Shown piece by piece: positions 54,552-62,672 of a stretch of 64,000 nucleotides of DNA; the first letter of the stretch is position 1, and the number at the start of each line of letters is the position of its first letter. The stretch is from assembly GCA_049325575.1 (NCBI GenBank), contig JBMOLK010000128.1, positions 21,270 through 85,269 on the forward strand, written 5' to 3'. The position numbers were made by a program, and so were the translations under genes. The DNA is from JBMOLK01 sp049325575. Its GTDB lineage: Bacteria > Bacillota > Clostridia > Acetivibrionales > Acetivibrionaceae. Under the pieces are notes generated by a model, which was not told the DNA's origin, made no database searches, and was given only the letters and a program-made list of their open reading frames with translations.

Positions 54552-55289
54552 GTGAGTTATATGATATATGGAGAAAACTTGTCACAACAATCCGGGTATA
54601 GCACTGGCGAGATTAAGAAGAACCTGATGTCGTATCTTCCTATCTACTACAACGGTAACAACATTATGACCAATATCCAGAACTCAATATCTATTGAATT
54701 GGATGAACTGGAAGTTCTTACAACCGATACATTACAGCAGCTTTTTGTAGAGACTGCTACATGGGGACTTAAGCTGTGGGAAACTGAGTTGGGCATTCCT
54801 ACAGATACAAATAAGAGTGAAGAAACAAGAAGAACCTCCATCATGGCAAAAATACGAGGTGTGGGAGTTACAACTCCAAAGGCATTGGAGGATCTGGCAG
54901 AATTGTTTTCAGGCGGGCAAGCACTGGTATATGAGTTTCCGGATGAATACAAATTCATTGTTAAGTTTATAGGTGTCAGGGGTATTCCGTCCAATATAGA
55001 GGGTTTAACCGCAGCAATTGAAGATATCAAGCCTGCCCACCTGACATTCGGTTATAAATATACTTATTTGATTTGGTATGAAGCTGCTACGTATTTATGG
55101 GATGAGGCCGGGGAAATGACATGGGACAGATTCAGGGTTGCAAAGCCAAAGCATTTTCGTGATCCAAAGGGTTTTAACACATGGAGCGATATTTATTGTA
55201 TGAAAGAAATTCCATTGTGGAAATCTTTAAGAACTATATCGTGGGAAGAAATTAAACGAATAGAGTTAATTGACAAAGGAGGGTTCTAA
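54552..55289 (+). CDS. DUF2313 tail protein (XkdU/gpI-like)
   Basis: About 245 residues of the YmfQ/XkdU group (DUF2313). Family features are an N-terminal SYLPIYYNGNNIM, a middle LFVETATWGLKLWETELGIPT, and RRTSIMAKIRGVGVTTPKALEDLAELFSGG, given here in part as TTPKALEDLAE. It attaches fibres to the baseplate in Mu-like tails. I chose the GTG at 54552, seven bases after AGGGGG. Overlapping GTG at 54549 is equally possible. Confidence 0.85.
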   Translation: MSYMIYGENLSQQSGYSTGEIKKNLMSYLPIYYNGNNIMTNIQNSISIELDELEVLTTDTLQQLFVETATWGLKLWETELGIPTDTNKSEETRRTSIMAKIRGVGVTTPKALEDLAELFSGGQALVYEFPDEYKFIVKFIGVRGIPSNIEGLTAAIEDIKPAHLTFGYKYTYLIWYEAATYLWDEAGEMTWDRFRVAKPKHFRDPKGFNTWSDIYCMKEIPLWKSLRTISWEEIKRIELIDKGGF

Positions 55290-55976
55290 ATGCAATTTAC
55301 AACCAATTACAATCTTAAAAAGCCTGAAGGCAGAGACATAGTCGATGTGAATGACCTTAATGAAAATACGGATATTATTGATGGTGCCCTGACGCCTACT
55401 GCAGACCAAACACAGGTACCAGTATCAAATGGGCCCGCAAAACTCTCACAATGGATATCCTGGATAACCAACCGCATAAAAGCCATAACCGGCAAACCAA
55501 ACTGGTATGACGCACCGGATGCAACATTGGCGGACATTGTTGACAAAGCTGCACCCAATAAGGTATTAAAGCTGGATTCAAATGCGAAGCTTCCTGCAAG
55601 TATTACCGGAGATGCAAATACACTTGATGGCAAACATGCATCAGACTTTGCTCCAGCTATACACACACATCCGGCTCCGTTTTCCATTAAGACCGGTACA
55701 ATACGTGATCAGATGCAAATACCTCGTACATCAGGCTATACCAATTATAAATATTTTGTTTCCCTTGCTTCTATAGATTATGGGTCCACATTTGATAATC
55801 CTGTTGTGACAAGGGGAATATACCCCTATTCTTATACTGTAGCAGAAGATACTACAAGGTTAGGGATTGTTTGTACCTTTGATGAAAAAACATTGACAGT
55901 AACTGCCAGAGCTCTTGCAGATGATAATAAATGGGTTTCAGGGAATGCAAATTATATCGAGATAGCCTGGAACTAA
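55290..55976 (+). CDS. Short tail fibre protein
   Basis: A 228-residue protein that follows the XkdU gene, where fibres are encoded. The N-terminal baseplate-attachment portion (NYNLKKPEGRDIVDVNDLNEN, NTDIIDGAL) is a widespread fibre start, and NTLDGKHASDFA with IHTHPA is the repeat typical of fibre shafts. The C-terminal 90 residues are beta-rich and unique, and would be the receptor-binding head. The chain is very short compared with the fibres of R-type bacteriocins, so binding may need partner proteins such as those encoded next. Confidence 0.78.
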   Translation: MQFTTNYNLKKPEGRDIVDVNDLNENTDIIDGALTPTADQTQVPVSNGPAKLSQWISWITNRIKAITGKPNWYDAPDATLADIVDKAAPNKVLKLDSNAKLPASITGDANTLDGKHASDFAPAIHTHPAPFSIKTGTIRDQMQIPRTSGYTNYKYFVSLASIDYGSTFDNPVVTRGIYPYSYTVAEDTTRLGIVCTFDEKTLTVTARALADDNKWVSGNANYIEIAWN

Positions 55977-55991
55977 GGAGGGATAGTGTTT

Positions 55992-56402
55992 ATGTATCAA
56001 TTAATGGTGCTGGATAAGCATGGAAATATTATAGGTGCATGTACTGACAGCAATCGGCTCCCTGATGTGAAAGAGGTTTTTCCCCATGAAAGTTATATAG
56101 GAGTAGAAACCTCATATAACATGGATTTAATATTTAATTATACAAGCTATCATTATAGGAATGGTGAATTCATAAAAAAGGAACCGGTACCATATCAGGT
56201 AACCAGACTCTATATAGGGCCTGACGAGGATACGACTATTTTTGTGCCAAAAGGTACAATAGCAGCAATAGGTGGAGTGGAGTATGAAATTGATGACGGA
56301 ATAATTGAGTATTCAAACCCTAATGTGGGAGTCCACCAAATTTTGCTTATGAAAAGCGGTCATGCCAATACGTCGATTTATGTTGAGGTGATGGAAGAAT
56401 GA
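55992..56402 (+). CDS. Hypothetical tail-associated protein, 136 aa
   Basis: A soluble, beta-rich protein immediately after the fibre gene (RBS AAGGAGGGA, ATG at 55992). It has no recognised signature. Features are LDKHGNIIGACTDSNRL near the start and IEYSNPNVGVHQILLMKSG near the end, resembling small domains of fibre-tip or fibre-chaperone proteins by position only. Its stop overlaps the start of the next short gene (ATGA). A role with the fibre is inference. Confidence 0.65.
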   Translation: MYQLMVLDKHGNIIGACTDSNRLPDVKEVFPHESYIGVETSYNMDLIFNYTSYHYRNGEFIKKEPVPYQVTRLYIGPDEDTTIFVPKGTIAAIGGVEYEIDDGIIEYSNPNVGVHQILLMKSGHANTSIYVEVMEE

Positions 56403-56557
56403 GAATAGAAATAAATAAGGAAACTACCCTGGAAAGCCTTGAACTGGAACTCTTAATTGTAAGGGAAGAACTGTCTAAATTACAGGAAGAAAACATAGTT
56501 TTAGCAAAGCAATTGAAAGAACTCATGGATAGCCTTATTGAAAAAGGAATTTTATAG
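56399..56557 (+). CDS. Short coiled-coil protein, 52 aa
   Basis: The ATG at 56399 overlaps the stop of the previous gene (ATGA), and the frame runs to TAG at 56555-56557. The product is a single long amphipathic helix rich in Leu, Glu and Lys with heptad spacing (LESLELELLIVREELSKLQ). No known family was recognised. Translational coupling to the fibre-side gene suggests a structural or chaperone role in the same particle. Small proteins such as XkdX occupy a similar place in PBSX, but this sequence does not look like XkdX. Confidence 0.6.
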   Translation: MRIEINKETTLESLELELLIVREELSKLQEENIVLAKQLKELMDSLIEKGIL

Positions 56558-56574
56558 TGGTGTTTAAAAATAGG

Positions 56575-56592
56575 GGGGTAGCAAACTACCCC
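56575..56592 (+). terminator. Hairpin between tail genes and the modification cassette
   Basis: GGGGTAG and CTACCCC pair around CAAA; TTAGTAATTG follows. The U tract is poor, so some read-through into the next gene (RBS AAGGAGG) is likely. Confidence 0.5.
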
Positions 56593-56615
56593 TTAGTAAT
56601 TGTAAGGAGGTTAAA

Positions 56616-57743
56616 ATGAAAAAGTTTAGCTTTGTGATTCCAACATACAATAGAAAAGCAATGCTTAAAAATACCCTCGAGGCTTTAAACAACCAGGCAG
56701 GATACAATTCTTCGGATTATGAAGTAATTGTAGTAGATGATGGTTCTGATGATGGGACATGGGATTATATAAAGGGTATAAACAGGAACTACGAGCTTCA
56801 ATATATCTATCTCAAAAGAGAGCCTTGTTCATGCCGTGCCAGGGCAAGAAACTTTGGGTGGAAGTCGGCGCAAGGTGAGATTATTGTATTTATTGATGCA
56901 GATATCATAGTAAAGGAGAGTCATCTTTTAGAGTTGGACCGGCTTTACAGCTATAAAAAAAATCTGGTTGTTTTGGGAACCCGATTAATGCTTCCAAGAG
57001 GAGCTGTCATCGATTTTAACAATTTATTTCAGATATATAACTTCAATAGAAAAAAAATAACTCTGATGGATACGTCATATTTTGTTTATGATGCGCTTTC
57101 CTACAACGTATCTCTTATAAGAACACCAGGAGTATTGTTTTCTACCTGTAACTCCGCAGTACCGAGAGAATGTCTTAAGGCTGTAAAGGGGTTTGATGAA
57201 AACTACATAGGTTGGGGATTTGAAGATATGGACCTTGGATTAAGGCTTTATGATCTAAAGGATGTGAAGTTTGCAGTAAGCAGTAAGTTGGAGGGCCTGC
57301 ACCAGTTTCATAAAAACAGTCCAAACCTGATGGAAGAACTAAAGAATAACACAATATACTTTGAAAAGAAATTTCCATATGCAGGCAAGAACCTGCCTAT
57401 GCTCGGGGAAGTAGAAATATGGCGTGTACTTGAGATCCCTCGTGACGAATATCTAAAAAGGTTTACCGGAGGTCAACCTGGAAAAAGGAATAAGGTTGTT
57501 TTGGAATTTAAAAACAAAGAGTGGTTTGACCAACTTAAACTAAATATTCTCATTCTATCTGTGCAGGAGGGACTGGATGTTGAAGTATACGATTATGTTG
57601 AAGACACTGACCTGGATATTTGGATACAGCTCCTTGAGCCTGGAAAGAGCACTATAAAATACTTCCCTGTATCAAGAAGAATAGGGGAGCTTTCATCCAA
57701 AGAAATATCGAAATACATGTTGAACCTAAGAGAAGCATGGTGA
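56616..57743 (+). CDS. Family 2 glycosyltransferase
   Basis: A 375-residue GT-A glycosyltransferase. The nucleotide-binding start is SFVIPTYNRKAML with VVDDGSDDGTW at 39-49, the metal-binding DAD is at 94-96 in VFIDADI, and the acceptor/galactosyltransferase-like region is at 193-210 (FDENYIGWGFEDMDLGLRL). The catalytic Asp/Glu are in GWGFEDMD. The last 100 residues form a separate domain of unknown role. It should transfer a sugar from a nucleotide donor to an unknown acceptor in the cytoplasm. It follows the tail genes in the same direction, and the next gene starts within its last codons. Confidence 0.88.
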   Translation: MKKFSFVIPTYNRKAMLKNTLEALNNQAGYNSSDYEVIVVDDGSDDGTWDYIKGINRNYELQYIYLKREPCSCRARARNFGWKSAQGEIIVFIDADIIVKESHLLELDRLYSYKKNLVVLGTRLMLPRGAVIDFNNLFQIYNFNRKKITLMDTSYFVYDALSYNVSLIRTPGVLFSTCNSAVPRECLKAVKGFDENYIGWGFEDMDLGLRLYDLKDVKFAVSSKLEGLHQFHKNSPNLMEELKNNTIYFEKKFPYAGKNLPMLGEVEIWRVLEIPRDEYLKRFTGGQPGKRNKVVLEFKNKEWFDQLKLNILILSVQEGLDVEVYDYVEDTDLDIWIQLLEPGKSTIKYFPVSRRIGELSSKEISKYMLNLREAW

Positions 57744-57781
57744 TTACCATCAGTCTTATAGAGAAAGTGGAGGAAGCGTAT

Positions 57782-58609
57782 ATGGTAAAAGGAGAGAATA
57801 CAGCAGTATTAACCTGCATGGATTGCAATTTTGAACATAATTTAATCAACGATTTTTTGAAAACCTTACGTGATATTGCTTGCTATCGGGGCAAAATCGT
57901 TATACTGGATTATGGAATGAGTAAAGAAGCAATAGACAGGGTTAAAAATGAGTATGGCGCTTTAGTTATAAAATGCAGTAAGGACAGGCATATATTTTCT
58001 GTAAGATTTCGGGATATGGCTGGAATTATAGACAGCCTTCCTACGGACATTACGCATGTCATGTCTATTGATGGAGGGGACGTATGGTTTCAGGCTTCAA
58101 TAGATGAAGTGTTTGAACTTTGTGCTGACGGTATAGGCTACATTGAAGACTACCATTTGGATAACAGTTGGTGGAATAGAAAGATTTTAAATTTGTTAAG
58201 GCCTGAAGAAATGGTCAAACTTAGAAAAAACCTGAGGGGGACCAGACAAAAAAATGCAGGTATGATTTGTGGACCTAGAAGCATTATGTCTACAGTTGCT
58301 GATGTAATTGGAAAATACGTATTGAACAATGGAATGGATTTTTTTGGGTTGGATCAGCTGTATTTTAACTATATTATCAATAATATGAGTCCTGACCAAA
58401 AAGTGGTGCTGCCAAAAAAATATAATTACGTACTGATTGATAACAGGCGAAAACTCATCATAAAGGATAATTTAATTTATGATGAAAATCATGAAATGGT
58501 TGCAGTTGTTCATAATGCAGGTGGAGGCAGCCAAAGAATTATTAAAAAAGAAAACCCGAAGAGTATAGATGAGTCACAGTATAAAAGAGTAATACAGATT
58601 TATAAATAA
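57782..58609 (+). CDS. Putative glycosyltransferase-like protein
   Basis: About 275 residues with a GT-A look: a strand-turn-helix start (NTAVLTCMDCNFEHNLINDF), an aspartate cluster DGGD at 97-100 in VMSIDGGDVWF that could be a DxD-type metal site, and a late GMDFFGLDQLYFNYII stretch seen in family 8-like transferases. The family could not be named firmly. I chose the ATG at 57782 behind TGGAGGAA; a longer in-frame start at 57737 overlaps the preceding gene. Its place between a family 2 glycosyltransferase and a radical SAM gene supports a sugar-modification role. Confidence 0.6.
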   Translation: MVKGENTAVLTCMDCNFEHNLINDFLKTLRDIACYRGKIVILDYGMSKEAIDRVKNEYGALVIKCSKDRHIFSVRFRDMAGIIDSLPTDITHVMSIDGGDVWFQASIDEVFELCADGIGYIEDYHLDNSWWNRKILNLLRPEEMVKLRKNLRGTRQKNAGMICGPRSIMSTVADVIGKYVLNNGMDFFGLDQLYFNYIINNMSPDQKVVLPKKYNYVLIDNRRKLIIKDNLIYDENHEMVAVVHNAGGGSQRIIKKENPKSIDESQYKRVIQIYK

Positions 58610-58642
58610 GTGTACTGCAGAGCGAAAGGAATGATACTTAAT

Positions 58643-59625
58643 ATGAATGATTTAGAGAATAAAGTCTTTAAACTCCAAAGGATAAATTTGGTAGTTACAA
58701 AATTATGCAATTTGCATTGCAGGATGTGTGATGTACCGGAACTTAATTTCTGGGAAAATGATATGACACTGGTTCAAATAAAAGAAATCATTAAGGAAGC
58801 GGCTGTTCTTGGGGCTCATACTCTGGAATTATCAGGCGGGGAACCAATGATGCGTAAAGATATCTACGAAATTATATCCTTTGCTGTTTCCCATGGATTA
58901 AAGGTTTTTATGGCAACAAACGGTGTTTTAATGGGACCTGGTGAGGTGGAAAAATTACTTGAAGCCGGCCTGACACTGATTACGTTTTCCCTCGAGGGTC
59001 CGGAGCAGCTAAACGATCTTATGCGTGGACAGGGAAGCTATCAAAAAACACTTAATGCCATTCAAGGCTTTTTAAATCGCCAGATTTCCGGGCTGCAGGT
59101 GATGATAGGAATCACTCTCTCCAGGTATAACTATCAGTTCATTCTTCCATTTTCAAAATACCTGATAGAAGAAGTGGGTGTATTCTCCATTTCTATCAAT
59201 CCATATAACCCTATGATGTTAACTCCGGAAAACCGTAAAACCAGGAACGAAGAGTTTAATATACCCGGGGAATTAATTCCCGATTTGTCCGGTAAAATAG
59301 AGCAATTAATTCAATACGCACAAAGTGTACCCGGTAGATTGCCAACATCTGGTTATTTAAGTAGGATACCGGATTATTTTATGGGTAAGAAGCTGATTCC
59401 GCCAGGCGGGTGCAGCATACCGTTAACNNNNNNNNNNTAACTTTTTGCGGTATCTCTTCCCATGGTGAGGTGTTTTCCTGCTGGCATAGCCCTTCTATAG
59501 GAAATTTAAATCAGGCGAGCCTTAGTAAAATTCTAGGCTCGGATGCACAGAAAAAATCCAGTGAATATGCTTTAACAGGAAAATGCAGCGGGTGCCTATC
59601 TTCCTGTTATATTGAGCTTCATTAA
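58643..59625 (+). CDS. Radical SAM/SPASM-domain protein, interrupted by an assembly gap
   Basis: The N-terminal half is a radical SAM barrel with CNLHCRMC (Cys22, Cys26, Cys29 for the iron-sulphur cluster) and SGGEP at 64-68. The C-terminal part has cysteines typical of a SPASM or twitch extension: GGCSIPL, FCGISSHGEVFSCW and KCSGCLSSC. Such enzymes often modify peptides or build sugars and cofactors. Ten N at 59428-59437 break the frame, but if the TAAC on both sides is one sequence, the frame reads through without a stop and gives about 322 residues. The start at 58643 follows AAAGGA after 12 bases; the GTG at 58610 is the longest alternative. It belongs to the same rightward run as the glycosyltransferases. 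Confidence 0.8.
59428..59437. other. Run of ten N (assembly gap placeholder)
   Basis: The left flank ends CCGTTAAC and the right flank begins TAACTTTT. The shared TAAC suggests the two contigs overlap by four bases and that no sequence is missing. Confidence 0.85.
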
Positions 59626-59703
59626 AATATAATGGTTGTAAAAGCCTATTAATATTTTACATTATATATAAGAATACAAAATGATATTAATAGGAGGCCC
59701 TCC

Positions 59704-60240
59704 ATGAAGGAATTTGATTCGATGATAAAAATGTTGACAGAATACAGAGTTAATAAAGAACGTATTGAATTCTTGGAAAGGCACGTAAAACACTTTGCCG
59801 CTGAAACACACAAGGATTATATAGAGGGCAAAATGCTTGCACCTGGTCACTCGGGTAAGACATTGAAGATGATAGAATACAACAATGAAGAAGTTGCTCA
59901 GCTTAACAAGGTTGAAGAAACGGCAGTAAGTTATTGTTGTGAGTGTGAGAATGATTATAAGGATTCTGTAAAAAGTATTATGAACGAGATATCTAGGCTC
60001 AAATATTCTGTTTCCATCATTGAGGACTGTCTTGAGATTATTGGGAAAACCCATGAGAGATATAAGGTTCTTTTAGAGAAATATTATATTCAAGAAGTGA
60101 GCATGGAGGATATTGCAGAGATGCTTCATTTGAGCCGCAGCAGGTGCTATGAATTATGTAAGGAAGCAGTAAAGCATATGGTAAGGATTGTGTACGGAGC
60201 ACAATGTGAGAGCAGTACCTCATATAAAAAGATTTGTTAG
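59704..60240 (+). CDS. Phage-type late regulator with sigma-region-4-like helix-turn-helix
   Basis: A 178-residue protein. Residues 1-115 are helical and charged, with a Cys pair in CCECEND. Residues about 118-165 form a helix-turn-helix resembling sigma region 4 (RYKVLLEKYYIQEVSMEDIA, then MLHLSRSRCYELCKEAVKHM). This fits the ArpU/DUF1492-like group of phage late activators. RBS AGGAGG precedes the ATG. It is the last gene of the rightward run and could control the tail cluster promoter. That link is inference from position. Confidence 0.72.
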   Translation: MKEFDSMIKMLTEYRVNKERIEFLERHVKHFAAETHKDYIEGKMLAPGHSGKTLKMIEYNNEEVAQLNKVEETAVSYCCECENDYKDSVKSIMNEISRLKYSVSIIEDCLEIIGKTHERYKVLLEKYYIQEVSMEDIAEMLHLSRSRCYELCKEAVKHMVRIVYGAQCESSTSYKKIC

Positions 60241-60285
60241 ATAAGAATATATCACATAAAGAGGGACTGTAACATTAGACAATAT

Positions 60286-60320
60286 AAAAGGCAATGCAAG
60301 AAACCCTGCATTGCCTTTTA
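60286..60320. terminator. Bidirectional terminator closing the tail region
   Basis: AAAAGGCAATGCA and TGCATTGCCTTTT pair around AGAAACCC. It lies between the late regulator and the convergent aldolase gene. Confidence 0.9.
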
Positions 60321-60336
60321 TAACTTAAAATTTATA

Positions 60337-61362
60337 CTAGCTTTCCTCAGTAAGGGAGTCAAAGAACTTAACGAAGTTCTTCCTATCATCACTGCTTAAA
60401 AAACTAATGGCTGACTTTGGGTGCATATTTAACTGGCCGGTGAGCATATAGGATATATCAAATCCCCAATCAACTTCTTCCTTAAGGGGAGTTAAGAATT
60501 CCTGAATACACTTGATTACAGGTCTTAAATTGTATTTTGGATTTCTTAAGAATCCAAGTAACAATTCTAAAGGACAGTTTCCGGCGCCTCTGCCAAGCCC
60601 CGAAAAAGTAGCGTCAAGATAACTTACACCCATTATGAGAGCTTCAATTGTATTTGCATAGGCTAACTGCTGGTTATTGTGGGTATGAATACCTACTTTT
60701 TTACCGGCAGCCTGTGCAAAACCAAGATATTTGGCAGCCAAATCCCTGATTTCCTCGGAATAAAAGGACCCAAAACTGTCTACCAGATATATAACATCCA
60801 CTTCAGTAGCTGATAATATCTCAAGAGCCTCGTTCAGTTCACTTTCCATTATGTTTGATACAGCCATTATATTTATAGTTGTTTCATATCCTTTGTCATG
60901 GGCGTCTTTTATAATTTCCATAGCTGCAGGAATCTGATGTACATACGTGGCTACTCTTATCATGTCTATGATACTTTCGCTTTTTGGAGGGATATCCTCG
61001 TGATAGTCCGTGCGGCCTGTATCTGCCATTATACTAAGTTTTAGAGAGGTATTGTTTTCACCGATAATTCTTTTCATATCGTCTTCGGAACAGAATTTCC
61101 AGCTGCCGAAATCAGATACAGAGAAAATTTTCTTGGATGCTTTATAACCGAGTTCCATATAATCAACACCTGCATCAACGCAAGTTTGATATAGCGCCTT
61201 TACAAACTCGTCTGTGAAACGAAAGTTGTTAACCAATCCACCGTCTCTGATAGTACAATCTACCACCTTAATATCAGGGCGAAAGGTGATTTTTGTGCCT
61301 TTCTTTTCAATTACTTCCTTCACATTCAGCGAACTTTCTGGAATTGCTTGTTTTACTACCAT
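60337..61362 (-). CDS. DRE-TIM aldolase/HMG-CoA lyase-like protein
   Basis: A 341-residue protein with a DRE-TIM barrel: VVDCTIRDGGL near residue 35, GIHTHNNQQLAYANT near 225 with the metal-binding histidine pair, and SGLGRGAGNCPLE near 257. It is closest in layout to 4-hydroxy-2-oxovalerate aldolases, which cleave 4-hydroxy-2-oxoacids to pyruvate and an aldehyde. The variant TIRDGG replaces the usual TLRDG. No acylating aldehyde dehydrogenase is adjacent, so the natural substrate is unknown. It may pair with the KDPG/KHG aldolase 216 bases upstream. The ATG at 61362 follows AGGAGGA. Confidence 0.75.
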   Translation of the reverse strand: MVVKQAIPESSLNVKEVIEKKGTKITFRPDIKVVDCTIRDGGLVNNFRFTDEFVKALYQTCVDAGVDYMELGYKASKKIFSVSDFGSWKFCSEDDMKRIIGENNTSLKLSIMADTGRTDYHEDIPPKSESIIDMIRVATYVHQIPAAMEIIKDAHDKGYETTINIMAVSNIMESELNEALEILSATEVDVIYLVDSFGSFYSEEIRDLAAKYLGFAQAAGKKVGIHTHNNQQLAYANTIEALIMGVSYLDATFSGLGRGAGNCPLELLLGFLRNPKYNLRPVIKCIQEFLTPLKEEVDWGFDISYMLTGQLNMHPKSAISFLSSDDRKNFVKFFDSLTEES

Positions 61363-61578
61363 GCTACCATCCTCCTAATACATTTTAATAGTTAATATGC
61401 CAAGATGCTGTGCATCTAAGCTTCTGTCCTATGCTTAAACTGATGAACCTTAATGAATTCTACCGTATTACATTTACTTTCTACCATTCTACTATTCTAC
61501 CGTAAAAAAACTTTAAATGTATTTTACTATGATTAGATTAAAACATCAATAACAATAGAAAAAGAAATAATAATTCCT

Positions 61579-62223
61579 TTAAGTACTTCTGGCTTTCTTA
61601 ATTTCATCTAAATATTTTGTAACCAGTTCTTGTAAAGCACTTATATTCCCGGATTTAGCCGGAGAAATAAGGCTGTTTCCAACTCCAACGGCAACTGACC
61701 CAGCCTTAATCCACTGCCCAACATTTTCACAGGTAACACCTCCTGTAGGCATTAACATTGCAAAAGGCAGAGGTCCTTTAATTGCTTTTATTATTGGTGG
61801 GCCAAAAAGTTCAGCCGGGAAAACCTTAATAATATCTGCTCCGACATTAATAGCATCTACAACTTCTTTTACTGTCATAGCACCTGGAAGGCATGCTATA
61901 TTATTTTTGACGCAATATTCAACAGTTTTCGTATTGAGGCATGGACTGATGATATACCTTGCTCCCGCATCTATGGCTAAAGCAGCTGTATCTGGGTTTA
62001 AAACCGTCCCGGCTCCTATTATCACATCTGTGTTTTCATACTGTTTAGACAGCTTTTTAATTACGTCAATACCTTCGTTTAAGGTTAGTGATATTTCAAT
62101 TGCTTTGACGCCCGCAGCAGCACACATGTCAGCTATTTTTAGTGCCTCGGCAGAGGTATCTGTTCTAATGATAGCTACCAGTCCAGTGCCCGTAATTGTC
62201 TCTAAGACTTTATCTTTATCCAT
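61579..62223 (-). CDS. eda: KDPG/KHG aldolase
   Basis: A 214-residue class I aldolase of the Eda family. Landmarks are LVAIIRTDTSAEALK, the glutamate in AIEISLTLNEG, GAGTVL, the Schiff-base lysine in ADIIKVFPAELFG near residue 132, and the phosphate-binding MPTGGVTCENV. It splits 2-keto-3-deoxy-6-phosphogluconate or 4-hydroxy-2-oxoglutarate into pyruvate and an aldehyde. No Edd or kinase gene is adjacent, so it may serve uronate or hydroxyproline breakdown. It is preceded on its own strand by a terminator-like leader hairpin, see 62275-62322. The ATG at 62223 follows GAAGGTGA. Confidence 0.9.
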   Translation of the reverse strand: MDKDKVLETITGTGLVAIIRTDTSAEALKIADMCAAAGVKAIEISLTLNEGIDVIKKLSKQYENTDVIIGAGTVLNPDTAALAIDAGARYIISPCLNTKTVEYCVKNNIACLPGAMTVKEVVDAINVGADIIKVFPAELFGPPIIKAIKGPLPFAMLMPTGGVTCENVGQWIKAGSVAVGVGNSLISPAKSGNISALQELVTKYLDEIKKARST

Positions 62224-62672
62224 TGTGAGTCACCTTCTTCAGTATACATTTTATGAAATTATATCATAGAACAAAAAAACCGCAATACTCAATGGGACTT
62301 TCAGGAGCGAGTATTGCGGTTTCTGATATTTCTACTTTTGCTGTACATCCTGATGCACCCGTGGGATGCATTCTGTTTGCCTATAAACCAGGGATATTTT
62401 GTGCCGTGTATTCCGTATTTACCCCACTCTACCCCTAAAGTCAATCTGTATTCAGAATACTTATAATGTATTGAACTATGTCAATCACTATTATGAGATA
62501 GTTTAGGTGCCAAAACTCTGTATAAATGCGAAGTGTAAATAGTTATGAATAAACTTACTAATTTCAAACGGGGTGATATTTGGTCCAACATACCGTTTTG
62601 GCTAAAGAACAGTTATTATAGCGAAATTCATAGTTAATTTAAATAATAAATAATAAAGGAGGAGTATTTACT
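62224..62672. other. Intergenic region between eda and the dockerin gene
   Basis: It contains a minus-strand terminator-like hairpin (62275-62322) and, further right, a second inverted repeat, ATGCACCC / GGGATGCAT at about 62353-62371. I do not recognise a known riboswitch. No gene is supported; the frame at 62253-62438 lacks a ribosome binding site and overlaps the hairpin. Confidence 0.4.
62275..62322 (-). terminator. Terminator-like hairpin in the eda leader
   Basis: On the minus strand, AAACCGCAATACTC pairs with GAGTATTGCGGTTT around 18 bases, then TTTTTTT follows. It lies about 50 bases upstream of eda and no minus-strand gene precedes it, so it could be a leader attenuator. Confidence 0.65.

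Noticed and set aside
46565..60240. Extracellular contractile injection system or type VI-like system
   Set aside because: No AAA+ ATPase of the Cis15 type, no effector-like or Rhs gene and no type VI core protein is present. The gene order is that of PBSX/diffocin tails.
46565..60240. Complete prophage
   Set aside because: No integrase, repressor, replication, terminase, portal, capsid, holin or endolysin gene is seen, and the flanks are ordinary chromosomal genes with terminators.
62253..62438. Short plus-strand open frame between eda and the dockerin gene
   Set aside because: It has no ribosome binding site, and it overlaps the eda leader hairpin, whose pairing explains its sequence.
62323..62440. 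Riboswitch in the eda leader (c-di-GMP or other)
   Set aside because: An inverted repeat is visible, but the conserved cores of GEMM, TPP, FMN, THF and cobalamin classes could not be found by eye.
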